64,000 nt of DNA from Curculioniphilus buchneri (GTDB lineage Bacteria; Pseudomonadota; Gammaproteobacteria; Enterobacterales; Enterobacteriaceae), in the NCBI RefSeq assembly GCF_964275155.1, contig NZ_OZ193413.1, positions 620,001-684,000 of the forward strand. The letters are read 5' to 3'. Below, piece after piece: positions 61,332 through 64,000 of this stretch (positions within the stretch are counted from its first letter, which is position 1; every line of letters starts with the position of its first letter). Below the pieces are notes generated by a model. The model was not told the DNA's origin. It did no database searches and saw only the letters and a program-made list of their open reading frames with translations. Made by a program: the position numbers and the translations under genes.

Positions 61332-62441
61332 TATAACATTAGACTTATATATGTATAAGTATTTGTTATATTTTTTAATAAAAATATTAATTTTTTTAAT
61401 TCTAAATTTGTATTTCTTTTATGCCTTATGATCTTTTTCAAAATAATATAGTTTAAAAAACTATGCATTATATATAAATATATTCACACTGAATATGGGA
61501 AAAATCTCGTATTTTACGATTTATTTAATTTTATTTCACAGGATACATTTTATGTAATTATTAAAAACCGTGCAGCAATCGCTTAAAAATAATAGCTATA
61601 AAAGTTTTTATTTTTACATGAAGAGTTAACTCATAAATTTATTATTTTATGATGTTTATTGTATATTTCAATATTTTTTAAAAAAAACCAATCTGGTATA
61701 AGTTTTCATTATATAGATTTTAATGGAATTATTTTTGTTTAATTTTTTTAAATTTTTAAAACTTTTCCATGTTAAGTTAAACATGATAAAGTATTATTAA
61801 ATCAACATATTATAAAATATATAATGGCATACTGCTAATAATATGCGTCAATTTCAATAGTATTGATACTGTCTATACATAATAAAAACTTATATTTTCA
61901 TAAAAAAACGAAACCATATAGCTGGTATAGCTACTTTAGATAAAGTATTAATATAGTTTTCTATAATTTAAAAGATTACATAGAAAATGCTATTTTTATA
62001 GCACCATACTTGCTTGTCAAGTGTAGTATAAATACAAAATTGTTTGTTATGTACAAACTAACAAACTAAGTATAATCTACTAATTAGATTATATTTATTC
62101 GGCTAATATATTTGACTAACATCGAATATACAAACAAAATTATATATTATAATATTTTTATATTACCAGTATATTACCAGATTAAAATAATGACTATTTA
62201 TATGGTATATGTAAATAATTATAGATAATTAAATTTAGATCAGATACACCTATTTCTTTTTATCGATATTTAGATAAAATAGTACATCTACATACATACT
62301 GTACATATTTGGCATGTGTGATCCGCATAATGTTTTAAAATTACCATGAACTGGGTAGTATAACGTGCATTTGTAACACAGTACCATTCTATATTGTTAA
62401 GAGGAATTTTTTAATAAAAAATTATATTTGTAAATATAATA
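61332..62441. other. Desert between tRNA-Ser and nadE
   Basis: 1.1 kb, no gene and no recognised remnant. Two adjacent stem-loops lie at 61988-62034: TGCTAT-TTTT-ATAGCA, then ACTTG-CTTGT-CAAGT. The first is an exact copy of a hairpin in the efp-pckA desert. Confidence 0.5.
62415..62440 (-). terminator. Intrinsic terminator of nadE
   Basis: On the minus strand, immediately after the nadE stop, ATTATATTT pairs with AAATATAAT (62440-62432 with 62429-62421), then six T (62420-62415). The stem is all A-T, so it is probably weak. Confidence 0.5.
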
Positions 62442-63272
62442 TTACTTCCAGAAGTTATCAAATACTGTCGTTGGGACATGACGTTTATGCTCAGAACGAA
62501 TGTAGCAATTTTCAATAATGCGTGCTGCATTAGCATCTATAGGCTTCCCCTCTAGATAGTCATCTACTACGTTATAAGTGACGCCTAATGCTATTTCATC
62601 TGACAGCATGGGTTTATTGTCTTCTAAATCAGCAGTTGGTGTTTTAAGATAAAGATGTTCGGGGCAATCTAAATATTTTAATATGGAACGCCCTTGACGT
62701 TTATTCAGTCTGAACAAAGGATTAATATCAGTACTACCATCGCCATATTTAGTAAAATATCCAGTTATTTCTTCTGCCGAGTGCTTACTGCCTACTACTA
62801 ATCCCAAGGTCATTCCGGCAATACTATACAGTATATTCATACGTTCCCGTGCCTTTATATTACCTTTAATATAATCAGTTATAGAAATACCAGCGTGACG
62901 TAAAGCAAGCTCACTAGCTTGTACTGCACTTTTGATATTAACTGTTATTACATCATCAGCTTGGATAAATGCGATAGCATCTTGACAGTCTATCTCATCG
63001 TGTTGATGACCATATGGTAATCGAATGGCAATAAATTGGTAATCGGTAATTTCGGTTTCATAACGTAGTTCTTTGATAGCTTGTTGGCAAATTTTTCCCG
63101 TCAACGTGGAATCTTGTCCCCCACTAATACCTAGAATTAGTGTACGTAATGAATTAAATTTATTTAAATAGTCTTTAATAAAATTTACGCTAATACGAAA
63201 CTCCGTTGCTGGATCAATAGATGGTTTGACACCTAGTATTGCTATAATCTCGTGTTGTTTTACCATTTTCAT
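62442..63272 (-). CDS. nadE: NH3-dependent NAD+ synthetase
   Basis: Amidates deamido-NAD to NAD+. About 276 residues (E. coli 275) with the ATP-pyrophosphatase motif LGISGGQDSTLTGK, the region FTKYGDGSTDINPLFRLNK and the C-terminal EHKRHVPTTVFDNFWK. Three close ATGs exist. The one at 63278 abuts AGGAG with no gap. The one at 63272 has ideal 6-base spacing, so I use it. The one at 63266 aligns best with the E. coli start. The gene stands alone among deserts. Confidence 0.95.
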   Translation of the reverse strand: MKMVKQHEIIAILGVKPSIDPATEFRISVNFIKDYLNKFNSLRTLILGISGGQDSTLTGKICQQAIKELRYETEITDYQFIAIRLPYGHQHDEIDCQDAIAFIQADDVITVNIKSAVQASELALRHAGISITDYIKGNIKARERMNILYSIAGMTLGLVVGSKHSAEEITGYFTKYGDGSTDINPLFRLNKRQGRSILKYLDCPEHLYLKTPTADLEDNKPMLSDEIALGVTYNVVDDYLEGKPIDANAARIIENCYIRSEHKRHVPTTVFDNFWK

Positions 63273-64000
63273 CTTCATCTCCTAATACAGGAAGCTATGG
63301 TTATTATATATATAATGCTAATAATATTAATATGTAATCATATAATATATTAATGGTACATAAATAATTACGATAATAGACTATTAATTTATCTTTTAAA
63401 TTAAATAACTATTCTTTAATGTTTTGTAATGACAGTTATTTGATTTGATTTATTGATAACTCACTATATTGGACTAATTCTATATATGCTATCATGAATG
63501 ACTTATCTTAGTCATAACATATTGATGTTAATACTGTAAATCAACTTTTTAAAAATAGGGTATATGTTTGGTACATGTTATAATATTAATAATGTTAGGA
63601 TCGATAACGCAATTAATGTCATTAGAAATTTATCGAATTATCTTTTTAATTTTATATAATATAGATAGGATTCGCGTTCTATTTATCACCTTTTCTTTAA
63701 ACCATCCTTTATATTAGTAAATCAATTTTAATATTTCATTTATACACATCTATTCCTAATAAATACTCCTTTGTTACAAGAAGTGTCTTTACATGTCATC
63801 TTAACTGATTGATAACAAAATACAATATTTTACTAAAATCTTATAATTTATTAATATTATTGAATGTTTTAATCATAGCAAACTATTAAAATAACTGATT
63901 AGGTCGATTTGTTTTAATAAAAAAACGAATCAAATTCACATATTAAACACATACTATCCTGTCATTCGAAATGAGAGTGTCTATAGCACTAAGAGATTAC
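63273..64000. other. Right-end A+T-rich region
   Basis: About 700 bp upstream of nadE to the window edge. It should contain the nadE promoter, but I see no gene, RNA gene, repeat or remnant I can support. Confidence 0.4.

Noticed and set aside
1..64000. CRISPR arrays, insertion sequences, prophage, toxin-antitoxin or other novel defence system
   Set aside because: No spaced repeats, transposase, integrase or clustered unknown genes were seen. Every live gene belongs to a well-known family.

Overview
The window looks like part of the chromosome of an AT-rich gammaproteobacterium of the Enterobacterales type. Nearly every protein aligns almost residue for residue with its Escherichia coli counterpart, and gene order inside blocks is E. 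coli-like. The strong A+T bias, many lost genes, long empty spacers and recognisable dead genes at their ancestral positions suggest a host-restricted, probably insect-associated symbiont whose genome is still eroding. The sequence alone does not name the organism. I see no phage, insertion sequence, CRISPR array, defence or toxin system, and no gene family that looks new.

Left part (1-31.1 kb, about 88% coding). A TCA-cycle block comes first: gltA (cut by the window edge) divergent from sdhCDAB, then sucAB and sucCD. After a junction not found in E. coli comes a long collinear block for translation, isoprenoid and phospholipid synthesis, outer-membrane assembly and lipid A: rpsB-tsf-pyrH-frr-dxr-uppS-cdsA-rseP-bamA-skp-lpxD-fabZ-lpxA-lpxB-(rnhB missing)-dnaE-accA.

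Right part (31.1-64 kb, about 43% coding). Small conserved islands sit in AT-rich deserts: tadA; the divergent pair epmB/efp; pckA; coaE/guaC; yheU; the str operon rpsL-rpsG-fusA-tuf; yajC-secD-secF; pgsA with tRNA-Gly(GCC); tRNA-Ser(UGA); and nadE.

Reading the deserts against E. coli order shows gene fossils. The 3' end of dnaE, encoding the C-terminal domain of the replicative polymerase, is frameshifted and full of stops, yet its last residues are readable 12 bp before accA. A dead zapD follows coaE. Remains of tusB (and less surely tusC) lie just before the rpsL promoter. The last 40 or so codons of uvrC precede pgsA. A trace of tgt precedes yajC. Several perfect hairpins and terminator-like structures stand in the deserts far from any live gene.

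Together the live genes keep respiration-linked central metabolism (succinate dehydrogenase, 2-oxoglutarate dehydrogenase E1/E2, succinyl-CoA synthetase, PEP carboxykinase), translation, Sec/BAM export and an LPS-bearing envelope. Excision repair (uvrC), queuosine insertion (tgt) and the TusBCD sulfur relay appear to have been lost from these loci.
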